In this document: piece by piece, positions 9,247 to 17,654 of the stretch
Numbering within the stretch: the first letter of the stretch is position 1
How the letters are laid out: every line of letters starts with the position of its first letter
Made by a program: the position numbers and the translations under genes
NCBI GenBank assembly: GCA_050181465.1
Contig: JBFXDD010000050.1
Location: 1-28,074, forward strand
Direction: 5' to 3'
From: JACRLW01 sp050181465
GTDB lineage: Bacteria > Planctomycetota > UBA1135 > UBA2386
Length of the DNA: 28,074 nucleotides
Notes under the pieces: generated by a model
Told to the model about the DNA's origin: nothing
Seen by the model: only the letters and a program-made list of their open reading frames with translations
Database searches by the model: none

Positions 9247-9410
9247 CTAGTCCGCACGATTCGTGATCGTCGTCGCGAGATCGACGCGCGTCGATACCCG
9301 CCAAGGAGCTGCGTCAAGTGGCGACCGTCGCGTCGCCGTAGCTACGCTGTCCGGGAGGCGCCGACGGAGTGATGTGGCCGGGCGAGAGCGCCGGCGGCCT
9401 GTTGGCGATC
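9247..9410 (+). repeat. CTAG-bordered MITE-like repeat, copy 2 (right end decayed)
   Basis: Begins CTAG (9247-9250) 5 nt after the sigma-factor stop, then TCCGCACGATTCGTGATCG, matching the left end of the 27.7-kb copy. The middle is recognisable (CCGCCAAGGAGCTGCGTC and the GTAGCTACGCTG arm of the internal hairpin). The right third is scrambled and the right terminal repeat cannot be placed with confidence; it may reach about 9461. This is an old, decayed copy. Confidence 0.7.
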
Positions 9411-9508
9411 CATACCAACTCGGCTCGCGTGCTCTCGCTCTTCGTGACTCACCTGCGGAGTTGATCGCGAGCCCAGAGTGCGGGCTGAACTTGCTGCTCT
9501 AACGCGGG

Positions 9509-9676
9509 GTGGAGCTGGTGGTGAACCGCTGGCGACTCGGTGCTCTGGTCGGCAGACGGGGCTTCGCATCGGGCCATCGCGGTCTCGATCCTCAGTTCGA
9601 CGGCGACTCGATCTCCTGCGCTGTCCACGAAGACGAGGGACTCGTCAGCATCGCGGTCATGTCGATCTTCGTGTAG
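9509..9676 (+). pseudogene. Possible 3' remnant of a small cassette-type gene (55 codons)
   Basis: Bounded by an in-frame TAA at 9500 and ended by TAG at 9674-9676. The last 35 residues (including QFDGDSISCAV and DEGLVSIAVMSIFV) look like a real protein C-terminus. Its stop lies 6 nt before the RYYYAAC-like start of the attC-like palindrome at 9683, which is the normal position of a cassette gene. The 5' part may have been lost when the repeat copy just upstream decayed. An opposite-strand frame over the same bases is the alternative. Confidence 0.33.
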
Positions 9677-9682
9677 GCTGCG

Positions 9683-9753
9683 GCCCAACGGGCCGCTGAA
9701 GCAGGCGATCGCCGCCTGCGGCGCTCGCCTGCTTCAACGGCAGGACATCAGGC
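9683..9753 (+). other. Degenerate attC-like recombination site
   Basis: Starts with a perfect R'' box (GCCCAAC, 9683-9689). It continues into a long imperfect stem in which CCGCTGAAGCAGGCGA pairs with TCGCCTGCTTCAACGG around an inner CGCCG/CGGCG hairpin. At the R' position it ends in ATCAGGC, two changes from GTTAGGC. Length (71 nt) and box spacing match the sites of the 22-27.6 kb array. It sits between a small gene remnant and a 110-aa gene that starts 21 nt later, as in an integron cassette junction. A plain transcription terminator is the alternative. Confidence 0.5.
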
Positions 9754-9774
9754 ATACCAGCCAGCGAACTTCTC

Positions 9775-10107
9775 ATGAACGTCGGAAAGTCAACAACCGA
9801 TGGCCAGTGCGTGCACTTGGTCACTCTCAACTGCAAGGACGCAGAACACGCAGCTCGTTGCATGGAAGCGCTTGCAAACTACGGCAGGCCCGACGCACTT
9901 GCGTTCAACTGCGTCTCGTACGAGTTCGGGCTCAAGCTGGGCGCCACGGATACGGTCTACATCGTGGAGCGCTGGCGACAGTGGCGAGACTTGGATGCGC
10001 TCCTGACCGAGAAGGTTGTCCCCGCCTTACCCTTGTACAACCAACTCCTGAAACAACCGTTCGATCCCGCGAGGGATACTGTGAGAATCAATCTGGCCAT
10101 GGCATAG
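9775..10107 (+). CDS. ABM-like dimeric alpha/beta-barrel protein, 110 aa
   Basis: A small cytoplasmic protein starting MNVGKSTTDGQCVHLVTLNC. It has the ferredoxin-like order of the antibiotic-biosynthesis-monooxygenase/quinol-monooxygenase superfamily: first strand VHLVTLNC, helix HAARCMEALANYG, strand FNCVSYEFG, strand VYIVERWRQW and helix DLDALLTEKVVPALPLYNQLL. The ERW motif followed by a DLDALL helix is typical of the family. Members are cofactor-free monooxygenases or unknown; the substrate cannot be told. It lies 21 nt after an attC-like site and may be an integron cassette gene. Confidence 0.7.
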   Translation: MNVGKSTTDGQCVHLVTLNCKDAEHAARCMEALANYGRPDALAFNCVSYEFGLKLGATDTVYIVERWRQWRDLDALLTEKVVPALPLYNQLLKQPFDPARDTVRINLAMA

Positions 10108-10226
10108 GCAAGTCAAGCACGTGCGAGAGCCTCCGGGCGGCATGCCGAGTAATCGGTTGCCTCGGACGGTGCTCTGCGCTGCCGTCTCATCGGAGTGTAG
10201 AGCGTCACACCCGCAACCATCTGCAC

Positions 10227-10691
10227 ATGAGGCCGACCCTTCGCGCTCGAGAGCCGATTGACCAGCTACGCTTACTCGACATCGAGGAGTTTCCAGTCTG
10301 GGAGTATCGGACCGATGAGGAGGGAGCGCCCGACCGGGACGAGGTCTGGGTTCGGCCTGCGGTTACCAGTCTCGTACCGGCAGATGCGTTCTCATTGTCG
10401 GTCGCAGCGAAGTGCAGGACCGCCTCTGGCGCTGAACTCTCTGGCATTGCCGGCGTCACTTCCTCTACGTTCGGGGGTCTTGAGATCCTCCACGGCGCGG
10501 TGATCACGGAGGATGACTACGTGTTCATTCCTTGGCCAGGATCCAGCGATGCGCGCAGTAGTTGTCAAGCAGCAGCGCAAGAGCTCGGTATTCCAGAGTC
10601 TGACCTCTTCCCGTTGCGATACGAACTGGTTGTGCCTGTTCATGGTATTCAAGGCATAGTGCGCGGCGAGTATGCCTACGGCGACGCTTGA
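10227..10691 (+). CDS. Hypothetical protein, 154 aa
   Basis: Start ATG 10227 (MRPTLRAREPIDQLRLLDI) chosen because the in-frame region upstream is not protein-like. It is a soluble protein with a clear alternation of polar and hydrophobic residues: LLDIEEFPVWEY (14-25), a central EILHGAVITEDDYVFIPW segment and a C-terminal FPLRYELVVPVHG strand. No signal peptide or membrane span. I have an impression of related small unknown proteins but can name no family. It stands alone between the ABM gene and the module-2 operon, which converges on it from the opposite strand. Confidence 0.6.
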   Translation: MRPTLRAREPIDQLRLLDIEEFPVWEYRTDEEGAPDRDEVWVRPAVTSLVPADAFSLSVAAKCRTASGAELSGIAGVTSSTFGGLEILHGAVITEDDYVFIPWPGSSDARSSCQAAAQELGIPESDLFPLRYELVVPVHGIQGIVRGEYAYGDA

Positions 10692-10826
10692 CCGAGACTC
10701 CTCAGCGTAGCTCTCGAGTCCCAGCTCGACGGTCACATGCACCGCCAGAGGTCCTGCTCAACGCGCCAGCTCTGCCGGGACCCACAATGCGTGAGTTCCG
10801 CTGAGGCGGTCACACCCGCCCGGGTC

Positions 10827-12557
10827 TCACCAGACCAGGAGCTGGAAAGGAATCGCTCGTGTTGCCACGCAGCCTCCGGGTCCGCGAGGCTTCAGGATCA
10901 ACTCGAAGTCACGAGCACCGAGCCAGTCGGCGGGAATCGTCTCGTCGACACCGCCGTAGCCGGTCGCGATCCGATCCGGCGGACACCACTCACAGCCGCG
11001 ACTCGATTCGACTGTGGGACGTGCCGAATCGTCGTCGGCTCCTAAAAGGATGAGTTCCGTTGGCGAATGCGGATCCGCGCTCCGAGCGCGAAGTTCCCAC
11101 TGCGGACGACGCGGACTCGAGAAGCCCGAATATGCGAACAGGGGAAAGACCGAGCCTGACTTCGCGACCGCGGGGAATCCGCGGATGCTGATGCCGAAGG
11201 TGGGATTGTGGATCGCGGACCATGCCGAGATCGGAACTCGCCGCTCGCTGCCCGGCGCGGAGACGCTCACCTTCCATTGCCCTGGCAGCGGTTCGCCGAT
11301 GGAATCCAGGTTCCAGCCGGGCACTCCGATCATCCGCGCTGAGGTGATGGTGGACCCGTCGGGTGCGTGCAAAGTCACGCGAAGTTCGGTCGCGGGATCG
11401 GCGACGACCAACACCTCCAGCGTCTCGACGCCGCGTTCGACCTGCCATTCCCACTCGATCTGAGCGGTCGGCTCCAGCCATGTCTGCTCGAAAGCGCCGA
11501 GCCCAACGCCATTGCGGGACCCACAGAATCCTCGGACCAATCGCATGGCGACTTGTCGGTCATGGTCCGGTGCCGAGCCATCGGGCAAGACCTCGAATCC
11601 GCCCAACGTCTCGTCTGCGATCGCCGCCAGTGCGGCGGGATCCGAGTGTCGAGAGGCAAGAGCCGTCACGCGGATGCCGTGCTCACGGCAGGCCCGAAGC
11701 GCGGCGCGAAGTTCCGTCGTGTCGGCGATGGCGTCACCGACGAGAAAGATCCCGGACGCGGACCCGCGAGGTTCGGCCAGGATCCACGCGGCGGCCATCT
11801 CGATTCCGGCAGTCGGTCCACCCGAGTGGTGTCGGAGCGAGTGGATTGCGATGCCCGTGGCGGCTGCGAGACGCCGGCAGACCGCAACTGCACGATCGAG
11901 TCCGTCGTCGCCGGCCGCCTGCGTTCGCGTTTGGCCGGACACTCGAGTGTCGACGAACACGAAGCGTTGGGATTCTGTGATGCGCCGTATCCGCGTGTCC
12001 GCACGATCCGGGGGCAGTCGCGGCAGGTGTCCCATCACGTGATCCACCACGGTCTGACAGGATTGGCCGTGATGGATCTGATTCTGACTGTTGTCCGCGT
12101 GCCGGTTGTGATCGGTCTCCTTGCAGAGCCGAGCGAGGCGCGGGTCGGCCATCACGCATCGATCATCGGGAATGTTGCCGTCATGAACTTCGTCGCCGAG
12201 TCCGAAGAGGTAGTGGCCGAGTTCATGAACGAGTGCCTGGACCCACCAGTCGAAGTCCGTGTCGCTCGCCGGATCAGGACGTGACATCGCCACGTTCATT
12301 CCGACCTTCCCGATACCTCTCAGGTTCGCGTTCGGGTTGATGCCCGGCTCGATGCAGAGCACATCGGCGGTCGCGATCGCCGCGAACTCACTCGCCAACC
12401 AGGCACACCCGATCGCCTGGGTGCCCTCCGTCACCTCATGAAGTCGGTGCGACGCCGCTCGAATGGCGGCATGCCAGTACTCTTCGGGGACCAGGCTGCT
12501 GGGAGGGATCCGGAACGTCAGATTCCAGATCCCGTCTTGGTGCGTACCCGAACCCAT
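10827..12557 (-). CDS. CLCA-like zinc metalloprotease with vWA-like region, 576 aa
   Basis: The decisive motif is HELGHYLFGLGDEV (residues 111-124). It matches the HExxHxxxGxxDE pattern of the N-terminal metalloprotease of CLCA (calcium-activated chloride channel regulator) proteins, with two zinc His, the catalytic Glu and an acidic third ligand. Residues about 208-350 resemble a von Willebrand A fold: strand FVFVDTRVSG, then DRAVAVCRRLAAATG, strand GIFLVGDAIAD and strand GIRVTALAS, though the MIDAS motif is not canonical. The remaining about 220 residues are beta-rich with a few Cys. No signal peptide is visible. It is last in a three-gene operon, 9 nt after the Cys-rich gene. The protease-vWA-beta order matches CLCA architecture; the target is unknown. 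Confidence 0.75.
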   Translation of the reverse strand: MGSGTHQDGIWNLTFRIPPSSLVPEEYWHAAIRAASHRLHEVTEGTQAIGCAWLASEFAAIATADVLCIEPGINPNANLRGIGKVGMNVAMSRPDPASDTDFDWWVQALVHELGHYLFGLGDEVHDGNIPDDRCVMADPRLARLCKETDHNRHADNSQNQIHHGQSCQTVVDHVMGHLPRLPPDRADTRIRRITESQRFVFVDTRVSGQTRTQAAGDDGLDRAVAVCRRLAAATGIAIHSLRHHSGGPTAGIEMAAAWILAEPRGSASGIFLVGDAIADTTELRAALRACREHGIRVTALASRHSDPAALAAIADETLGGFEVLPDGSAPDHDRQVAMRLVRGFCGSRNGVGLGAFEQTWLEPTAQIEWEWQVERGVETLEVLVVADPATELRVTLHAPDGSTITSARMIGVPGWNLDSIGEPLPGQWKVSVSAPGSERRVPISAWSAIHNPTFGISIRGFPAVAKSGSVFPLFAYSGFSSPRRPQWELRARSADPHSPTELILLGADDDSARPTVESSRGCEWCPPDRIATGYGGVDETIPADWLGARDFELILKPRGPGGCVATRAIPFQLLVW

Positions 12558-12566
12558 GGCTGCCGC

Positions 12567-12902
12567 TCACGCCTTGGAGTCACCGCATGCCTTGTCGGGA
12601 TCACCGCCGCAGCATCCGCCCTCGATGAACGGATTGCAGGGAGATCCCTCTTGATTGGGCAGGCATGACTTGTTGGTGTTCTTCCACGTTCCGTCCACGC
12701 ACTGCATACACCAGGTGTCGATGCAGACATATTCGCCGTCCGCGGCGAAGCAGTGTACGCCGTCGCCGTTCTGGTAGAGGCAGGACTTCGGGCCGGGCGG
12801 CTCCTTGTGACACGTTGGCGGGACGGAGGGATCGACGAACGCGTATTGCTTGGGGCTCACCGACGTCGAATCTCCGCACTCCTCCGGTTCACGATCGCTC
12901 AT
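12567..12902 (-). CDS. Small cysteine-rich protein, 111 aa, no signal peptide
   Basis: A 111-residue protein with 12 Cys, mostly in the C-terminal 80 residues (for example YVCIDTWCMQC, KSCLPNQEGSPC and GGCCGG), and many Gly, Pro and Asp. The pattern recalls disulfide-bonded or metal-binding mini-domains, but I recognise no family. The N-terminus MSDREPEECG has no hydrophobic core, which is odd if the Cys form disulfides. The start overlaps the sigma gene's end by 14 nt in another frame, and the metalloprotease starts 9 nt after its stop, so all three are translated as one unit. It could be a substrate, inhibitor or product of the protease; that is inference. Confidence 0.75.
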   Translation of the reverse strand: MSDREPEECGDSTSVSPKQYAFVDPSVPPTCHKEPPGPKSCLYQNGDGVHCFAADGEYVCIDTWCMQCVDGTWKNTNKSCLPNQEGSPCNPFIEGGCCGGDPDKACGDSKA

Positions 12903-13560
12903 CGAGAGTTTCTCCTCGTGGAATCAGGCTTTCCAAGATGCCGATGTGACTCGGCGCCATCGACCGCTTCAGGGTCGCGAGTGCGCGATAGTAGCGTGTC
13001 GCCACGGAACTCGACGACATTTCGAGCATTTCGCCGACTTCTCTCGCGGTACGCCCTTCGAGGACATGGAGCACGACGATCGATCTCGAGACTTCGTCGA
13101 GCTTCTCCAATTGAGCGTGCAGACCGGACGTCGCTTCGGTGCGGGCGACCTTCGTGATGACACCGCTCCTGGGATCTTGGAACTTGGTCAACTCCGATGC
13201 GGGGTCGTCACCCGCACTCCCTCCTCGTGTGGCTCGTCTCACCGCCCGGCTTCGCACGACGTTTCGGTAGCGATTGAGAAGTACCGACGCGAGGAATCGC
13301 ATCAGGACCGGCGCGAAGCGGCCGTCCGTCGCCTCGAGGTCGGGAAGCCGCTGCCATGCGATGACCCAGGTGTCCTGCACCAGGTCCTCGGGGTCGAAGA
13401 GCTTCTTGAGCGACGACGAGTGGTGGCGGTGAGCGATCGCGAGCAGTGGGCCGGTGAAGTGCTCTATGAGCCAGTGCTCATCCTCGGTGCGCCCGCTGAG
13501 TGCTCCGCGCAGCCTCGCGCCGGCTTCGTCGACTTCAGGTGCATTGCCTGGCTGGGTCAT
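12889..13560 (-). CDS. ECF-type RNA polymerase sigma factor, 223 aa
   Basis: Region 2 covers about residues 30-105, with FDPEDLVQDTWVIAWQRLPD (55-74) followed by FLASVLLNRYRNVVRSR. Region 4 covers about 145-200, with LEKLDEVSRSIVVLHVLEGR and the helix-turn-helix TAREVGEMLEMSSSSVATRY. The linker is long and charged. There is no membrane span and no anti-sigma gene beside it. It is first in an operon with the Cys-rich protein and metalloprotease genes and divergent from a giant Ser/Thr kinase gene. In planctomycetes kinases are thought to replace anti-sigma factors for some ECF groups, so the kinase may activate this factor. Confidence 0.92.
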   Translation of the reverse strand: MTQPGNAPEVDEAGARLRGALSGRTEDEHWLIEHFTGPLLAIAHRHHSSSLKKLFDPEDLVQDTWVIAWQRLPDLEATDGRFAPVLMRFLASVLLNRYRNVVRSRAVRRATRGGSAGDDPASELTKFQDPRSGVITKVARTEATSGLHAQLEKLDEVSRSIVVLHVLEGRTAREVGEMLEMSSSSVATRYYRALATLKRSMAPSHIGILESLIPRGETLDERS

Positions 13561-13737
13561 CGATCAAGGGCAGAATCGGTGCTGGGATTCCAAGAAGGTC
13601 GTGTGAAGTATCCGCGACAGTCTCGACCGAAGTAGACTCGGGCACGCCCGGTCGGCTCCAAGGACGAGCACGCCGGGGAACACGTTACCGGCGCCCTGAT
13701 CGAACTTGTCCAAGTTCCCACGGGCGGCGACACGAGC
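13561..13737. promoter_or_regulatory. Divergent promoter region of module 2
   Basis: The 177 bases between the divergent sigma-factor and kinase genes must hold both promoters. A GGGGAAC at 13674-13680 resembles an ECF -35 box reading toward the kinase, but I cannot place a convincing -10. The palindrome at 13702-13717 lies here. Confidence 0.45.
13702..13717. promoter_or_regulatory. Candidate operator palindrome
   Basis: GAACTTGTCCAAGTTC is a 7-bp inverted repeat around a 2-bp centre, ending 20 nt before the kinase start codon. Size and place fit a dimeric repressor site or a transcript hairpin over the ribosome-binding region. No cognate regulator is visible. Confidence 0.35.
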
Positions 13738-16700
13738 ATGGACTACCAGGATCCGAGAGAAGCTGCGGTCGCTGCTGATGTCGCGCGCGCGATCTTCGAG
13801 GCCTTGGAAGCCGGCCGCGAACCGGAACTGCCGAGCTTGCTGTCGAAGTGGCCGAACGACGAGCGCATCGTGCGTGAGGAATGGAGTGCCGTCTTCGACG
13901 GCGAGGCGCCTGTCGTCGACCATGATTCGCCGCTGCGGATCGGTCGCTTCCGGATCCACCGCGTCCTGGGGCGCGGCGGTCAAGGTGTCGTGTATCTGGC
14001 GGAGGACGAGTTGCTCGGCCGTCCCGTGGCGCTCAAGCTCGTCACGAAGAATGGGCCCGGTGCATTCGATGCCGTCACTCGGGCGAAGCGCGAAGCAAAC
14101 GTGCTCGCGAAACTCAGACACCGGGCGATCTGCGAGATCTTCGACTTCGTCGATTGCGGCGAGAGCCATGGAATCGTGCTGCGATTCGTCGACGGCACGT
14201 CGCTCGCCGAGGTCTGTTCGCGCCCCTGCGGCGAACTCGATGCGGCAGAGTGGGATCGAAGACTGGGCATCCTGATCGACGTCGCTGACGGTCTGATCGC
14301 AGCTCATGAAGTCGGCGTCATCCATCGCGACATCAAGCCGGGCAACGTCATCCTCGGACTCGATGGACAGGCGGTGATTCTCGACTTCGGACTGGCGCGG
14401 CCCTTGAGTTCCGAGGCAACGCCGATCACGCGCACCGGTGGCGCGTGCGGAACACCGCAGTTCATGGCCCCGGAGCAGTGGTCCGGCGCGCGCGGGGTGG
14501 ATACTAGAGTCGACGTCTTCGCTTTGGGCATGTTGATCGCGACCCTGTTGAATCAGGGCCCGATCTCGATCGGCGTGACGATCGACTGGGAGAACGCGCG
14601 GACATCCCTCGAATCGAGCGACTCGAGTATCGCACTGGATCCGGCGGTGATTCGGATCGTCAGGCGGGCCACGCAGTTTCATCCGGACGATCGGTATCCC
14701 GACGTGGCGAGCTTGCGGAGTGACTTGGTTCGATTGAGGAGCGGCGCGGGAATCGGGCGATTGCGTAGTCCCTCAGTGGCGAGTGTGTGGCGTCGACTCC
14801 GCCGTCGCCCCCTGGTGTTTCGACTCGTGACGTCACTCATCCTCGCCGTTGCCGTCGGCGCGTGGGGTCTCATCGAGCACTCGTCGGTGCAGGCTCAGGT
14901 TCGCGAGTCGAATACACGAGTGCAGTACCGCGACGACGTGCGTTCGACCTTGGAACTGCTGCAGACGGGCGAACTCGAGGCCGCGCGCGCCAGGTTCGCC
15001 GGACTGACGGAGCGCGAGTGTGGACCGGAGCATTCCTTGCTCAGTCGACGCCTGAGGTCTGGAGCACAACGCGCGTGGCTGGGTTCGATCGATGGTCCGG
15101 TGGATCTCATGCCGAACGAAGGAGGTTGGATCCTGCGGGAGTGCACGGGGCGAGCGCTGCAGATCGATCTCTCTGGATCTTCCGTGCTCACCGATGTCCT
15201 GCCGGGTTCGACGGATCCTGGTGCCTTCATGGCGTCCGCGGTCCCGGCCGACCACGAACGCGGCGCGTCCTGGCAGACTCGCTCGGGGGTGGTGCTCGCC
15301 ACTTGGTCGCCGGACTCCGGCCAACGACGCTCACTGCTCCGTTGGGCACCGGCGGGCCGACCCGACGACTTCGTCGAGTTCTCGGTTCGTGGCTATGTGA
15401 CCGCCGCAACCGGTTCGCGTGACGGTCTACGAATTCACCTCGGAGTTCGCGGCGCCGGGGGAAACGAGTCCGACGAACTCCGCTTGCTCGATGCCGGGAC
15501 CGGCGAGGAGCTGTCCCGGTGCGCAATCCCGAGTCGCGCCACGGCGTTGACCTCGAGTCCTGATGAGTCTTCGCTGATCGTCGGCCTCGCCGGCGGCGAG
15601 ATCCGGACGATGGATGTCTGGCTTCGACAGCGTCTTGCCGTGGACAATCTGCATGCAGCGCCGATCGTCGCGCTGTCGATTCATCCGAAGACCGGCCATC
15701 GCCTGTCGCTGGACCGATCGGGAGCCTGCATCCTCGCGGCGGTCGATCTGCCGATGTCCGTCGAGAGTGCGGCGGTGCTTCAAGTCGCGGGCCTCGGTGA
15801 ATCGTCTGTCATCAGCGGCACGAGGCAGTTGCTGTTCCCGCCCTCGCGACCGGGTGCGCCGGTCGCGATGTGCGATCCCGTCACCGGTCGGCTCACGCAA
15901 CACCTCACGCTGCACAATCGCGATCGGGTGATCGCCTTCGCCCACGCGCGGCTCACGGAACAGACTTACCTGGCGATAGGCGCCGCAAGCTCCACGCTTC
16001 TTCGCTTCGGTCGTGACGGCTCTCGAGAGTCCGTCACCGGAGTCGAGGATCGGGGGGCGATACGGAAGCTTGCCGTTTCGGACGACGGACGGCGGCTCGC
16101 CCTCCTGCACGACGACGGCGAGTTGCGAATCCTCGAGGGCGGCCACTCGCGGTCCGTTCTCGTGGCAAGTCGCTTGCCGGATGTCGAGCGGTTGTCCTGG
16201 TCGTCGGACGGCGACTGTCTCGGCTTCGCGGCGAGATCGGGTCGGTTGGGCGTTCACGATTGTGCCTTGGGCGATCAGCGCACACTGATGCTGGATCGCG
16301 AGATCGTCGACTTCGCGATCTCGAGGAAGGCGCAGCGCTTGTTCGTCGCCGACCCATCCGGCGCCGTTCGAGTCCTGCACCTCATCGACGGTCTGCCGCT
16401 GTTCGATCTGTGCGAACGAGCGACACCGATACTCCGTGTCGCGCTGATCGACGAGGACTCGCGGCTCGTCGTCGTGCGGGCCGACGGTGCCGTGGAGTTC
16501 CACGTCATGGATCCGCTGCACGACGTGACGGGACCTCGGTCACAGGAGCCGATGAGTTCACGCCCGGGGGAGTCGAGTGCCGCCCGTGTGCCCCTCGGTT
16601 CGACGACGGATCCACTGGAGCACTGCGCGCGTCGGCTCGCGTTCGGGCGAAGCTCCGACGGCCACTTCACGCTGCCATCCGGTCCGCTTTCGATTCTGAC

Positions 16701-17466
16701 CGATCCGTCGTGTGGGCGCCGTTGGTACGAGCTCGCCGAGCGGGTGATGCAGCGGCGCGTCCCGGTGGAGCCGTCGCGCATCGTGCGACTCGGCTTGGGC
16801 GCTGCCGCACTGCGTACCGGCAACCCGTTGGCCGCGATCGAGCACCTTCGAGCAGCCGCCGAGGACGAGCGCGCGCTTCACGGACAGGTCCAGCCGATGA
16901 CCTTGGCGTTCCTGGTCATGGCTCAGCACGCGGCGGGGGATCACCCGTCGGCAGAGCACGGCTTGGCGCGACTGCGCGACCTGCTGGGAGACCGGTTCGA
17001 GGCCGATCCCTTGGCCGTGGAGGCGGAATCTCATGTCTGCGCCGCTGCCGGTGAGAGCGGCACCGGACTCGGTATTGCGAGGGTCCCGTCGCTCCGACTT
17101 CGGCGCAGTCTGGGGTGGATCGCGGTCAGCTCCCCGGGTTTGGATCGCGCCTACGTAGAGGACGTGATCGAGTGGTATCGACTGGCCGGCGAGGGCGATG
17201 GCGAGCGCGTTGATGCGCTGCTTCTGGGCGCGTTGAGGGCGAGAGTCGACAGCGTCTCGACAAGACCCGCCGCTGGAGCGGACTCGGTCGAGTACTCGCC
17301 CGGCTCGGAGATCGAGTGCGCGCTGGCCGCACTCGTCCTGTGGGAGTCGAACGATGTGACGGCGGCTCGATTGGCGTGCAATCGTTTCTCCGCCGCGGCA
17401 CGTCGCTCGGCATGGTTCGTCGATCCTCACTTCGAGGACTGGCTCCGGGCGACACTCGCGCGCTGA
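13738..17466 (+). CDS. Giant membrane-anchored Ser/Thr kinase with propeller-like region, 1242 aa
   Basis: Kinase domain about residues 71-335: GRGGQG loop (78-83), VALK lysine (Lys100), HRDIKPGN (HRD 196-198, Lys200, Asn203), DFG (216-218) and APE (244-246). All catalytic residues are present. A cluster of Arg (352-357) precedes a single membrane span at about 359-378. The following about 550 residues are made of beta-propeller-like blades, for example AIRKLAVSDDGRRLALLHDDGELRIL and ATALTSSPDESSLIVGL, of WD40 type. The last about 280 residues are helical, TPR-like (GNPLAAIEHLRAAAEDERAL). The layout is inside kinase, outside sensor. It is divergent from the ECF-Cys-rich-protease operon and probably signals to that sigma factor; a 617-aa unknown gene follows 188 nt downstream. 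Confidence 0.93.
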   Translation: MDYQDPREAAVAADVARAIFEALEAGREPELPSLLSKWPNDERIVREEWSAVFDGEAPVVDHDSPLRIGRFRIHRVLGRGGQGVVYLAEDELLGRPVALKLVTKNGPGAFDAVTRAKREANVLAKLRHRAICEIFDFVDCGESHGIVLRFVDGTSLAEVCSRPCGELDAAEWDRRLGILIDVADGLIAAHEVGVIHRDIKPGNVILGLDGQAVILDFGLARPLSSEATPITRTGGACGTPQFMAPEQWSGARGVDTRVDVFALGMLIATLLNQGPISIGVTIDWENARTSLESSDSSIALDPAVIRIVRRATQFHPDDRYPDVASLRSDLVRLRSGAGIGRLRSPSVASVWRRLRRRPLVFRLVTSLILAVAVGAWGLIEHSSVQAQVRESNTRVQYRDDVRSTLELLQTGELEAARARFAGLTERECGPEHSLLSRRLRSGAQRAWLGSIDGPVDLMPNEGGWILRECTGRALQIDLSGSSVLTDVLPGSTDPGAFMASAVPADHERGASWQTRSGVVLATWSPDSGQRRSLLRWAPAGRPDDFVEFSVRGYVTAATGSRDGLRIHLGVRGAGGNESDELRLLDAGTGEELSRCAIPSRATALTSSPDESSLIVGLAGGEIRTMDVWLRQRLAVDNLHAAPIVALSIHPKTGHRLSLDRSGACILAAVDLPMSVESAAVLQVAGLGESSVISGTRQLLFPPSRPGAPVAMCDPVTGRLTQHLTLHNRDRVIAFAHARLTEQTYLAIGAASSTLLRFGRDGSRESVTGVEDRGAIRKLAVSDDGRRLALLHDDGELRILEGGHSRSVLVASRLPDVERLSWSSDGDCLGFAARSGRLGVHDCALGDQRTLMLDREIVDFAISRKAQRLFVADPSGAVRVLHLIDGLPLFDLCERATPILRVALIDEDSRLVVVRADGAVEFHVMDPLHDVTGPRSQEPMSSRPGESSAARVPLGSTTDPLEHCARRLAFGRSSDGHFTLPSGPLSILTDPSCGRRWYELAERVMQRRVPVEPSRIVRLGLGAAALRTGNPLAAIEHLRAAAEDERALHGQVQPMTLAFLVMAQHAAGDHPSAEHGLARLRDLLGDRFEADPLAVEAESHVCAAAGESGTGLGIARVPSLRLRRSLGWIAVSSPGLDRAYVEDVIEWYRLAGEGDGERVDALLLGALRARVDSVSTRPAAGADSVEYSPGSEIECALAALVLWESNDVTAARLACNRFSAAARRSAWFVDPHFEDWLRATLAR

Positions 17467-17654
17467 CGAGCCGCCCGGAGTCTTCGAGAATTCGGAGATT
17501 CCTGAGCAAGCGGGGGGGAGTTCGCACCTTGACGGGGCGAGCGCTCCCGCGTTCGCACCCGATCCGGCACCGTCCGCCGGCATCGGCCGATTCCTCGGTC
17601 GGCAGTTTGCCGGTGCGTCGCGTTCGGTCCGCTCGCGTCCCACAAGGCAATCCC

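Noticed and set aside
9449..9688. 79-codon minus-strand frame beside the attC-like site
   Set aside because: It runs over the R'' box and opposite a plus-strand frame whose stop is placed like a cassette gene; neither is strong, but the plus-strand reading fits the context better.
13564..14682. 372-codon open frame on the minus strand opposite the giant kinase gene
   Set aside because: It runs antisense through the kinase catalytic motifs; its translation is Arg/Asp-rich without domains. A shadow frame caused by high GC.
15427..16521. 364-codon minus-strand frame opposite the propeller part of the kinase
   Set aside because: Same reasoning: shadow of the plus-strand blades, no start signal or neighbours in phase.
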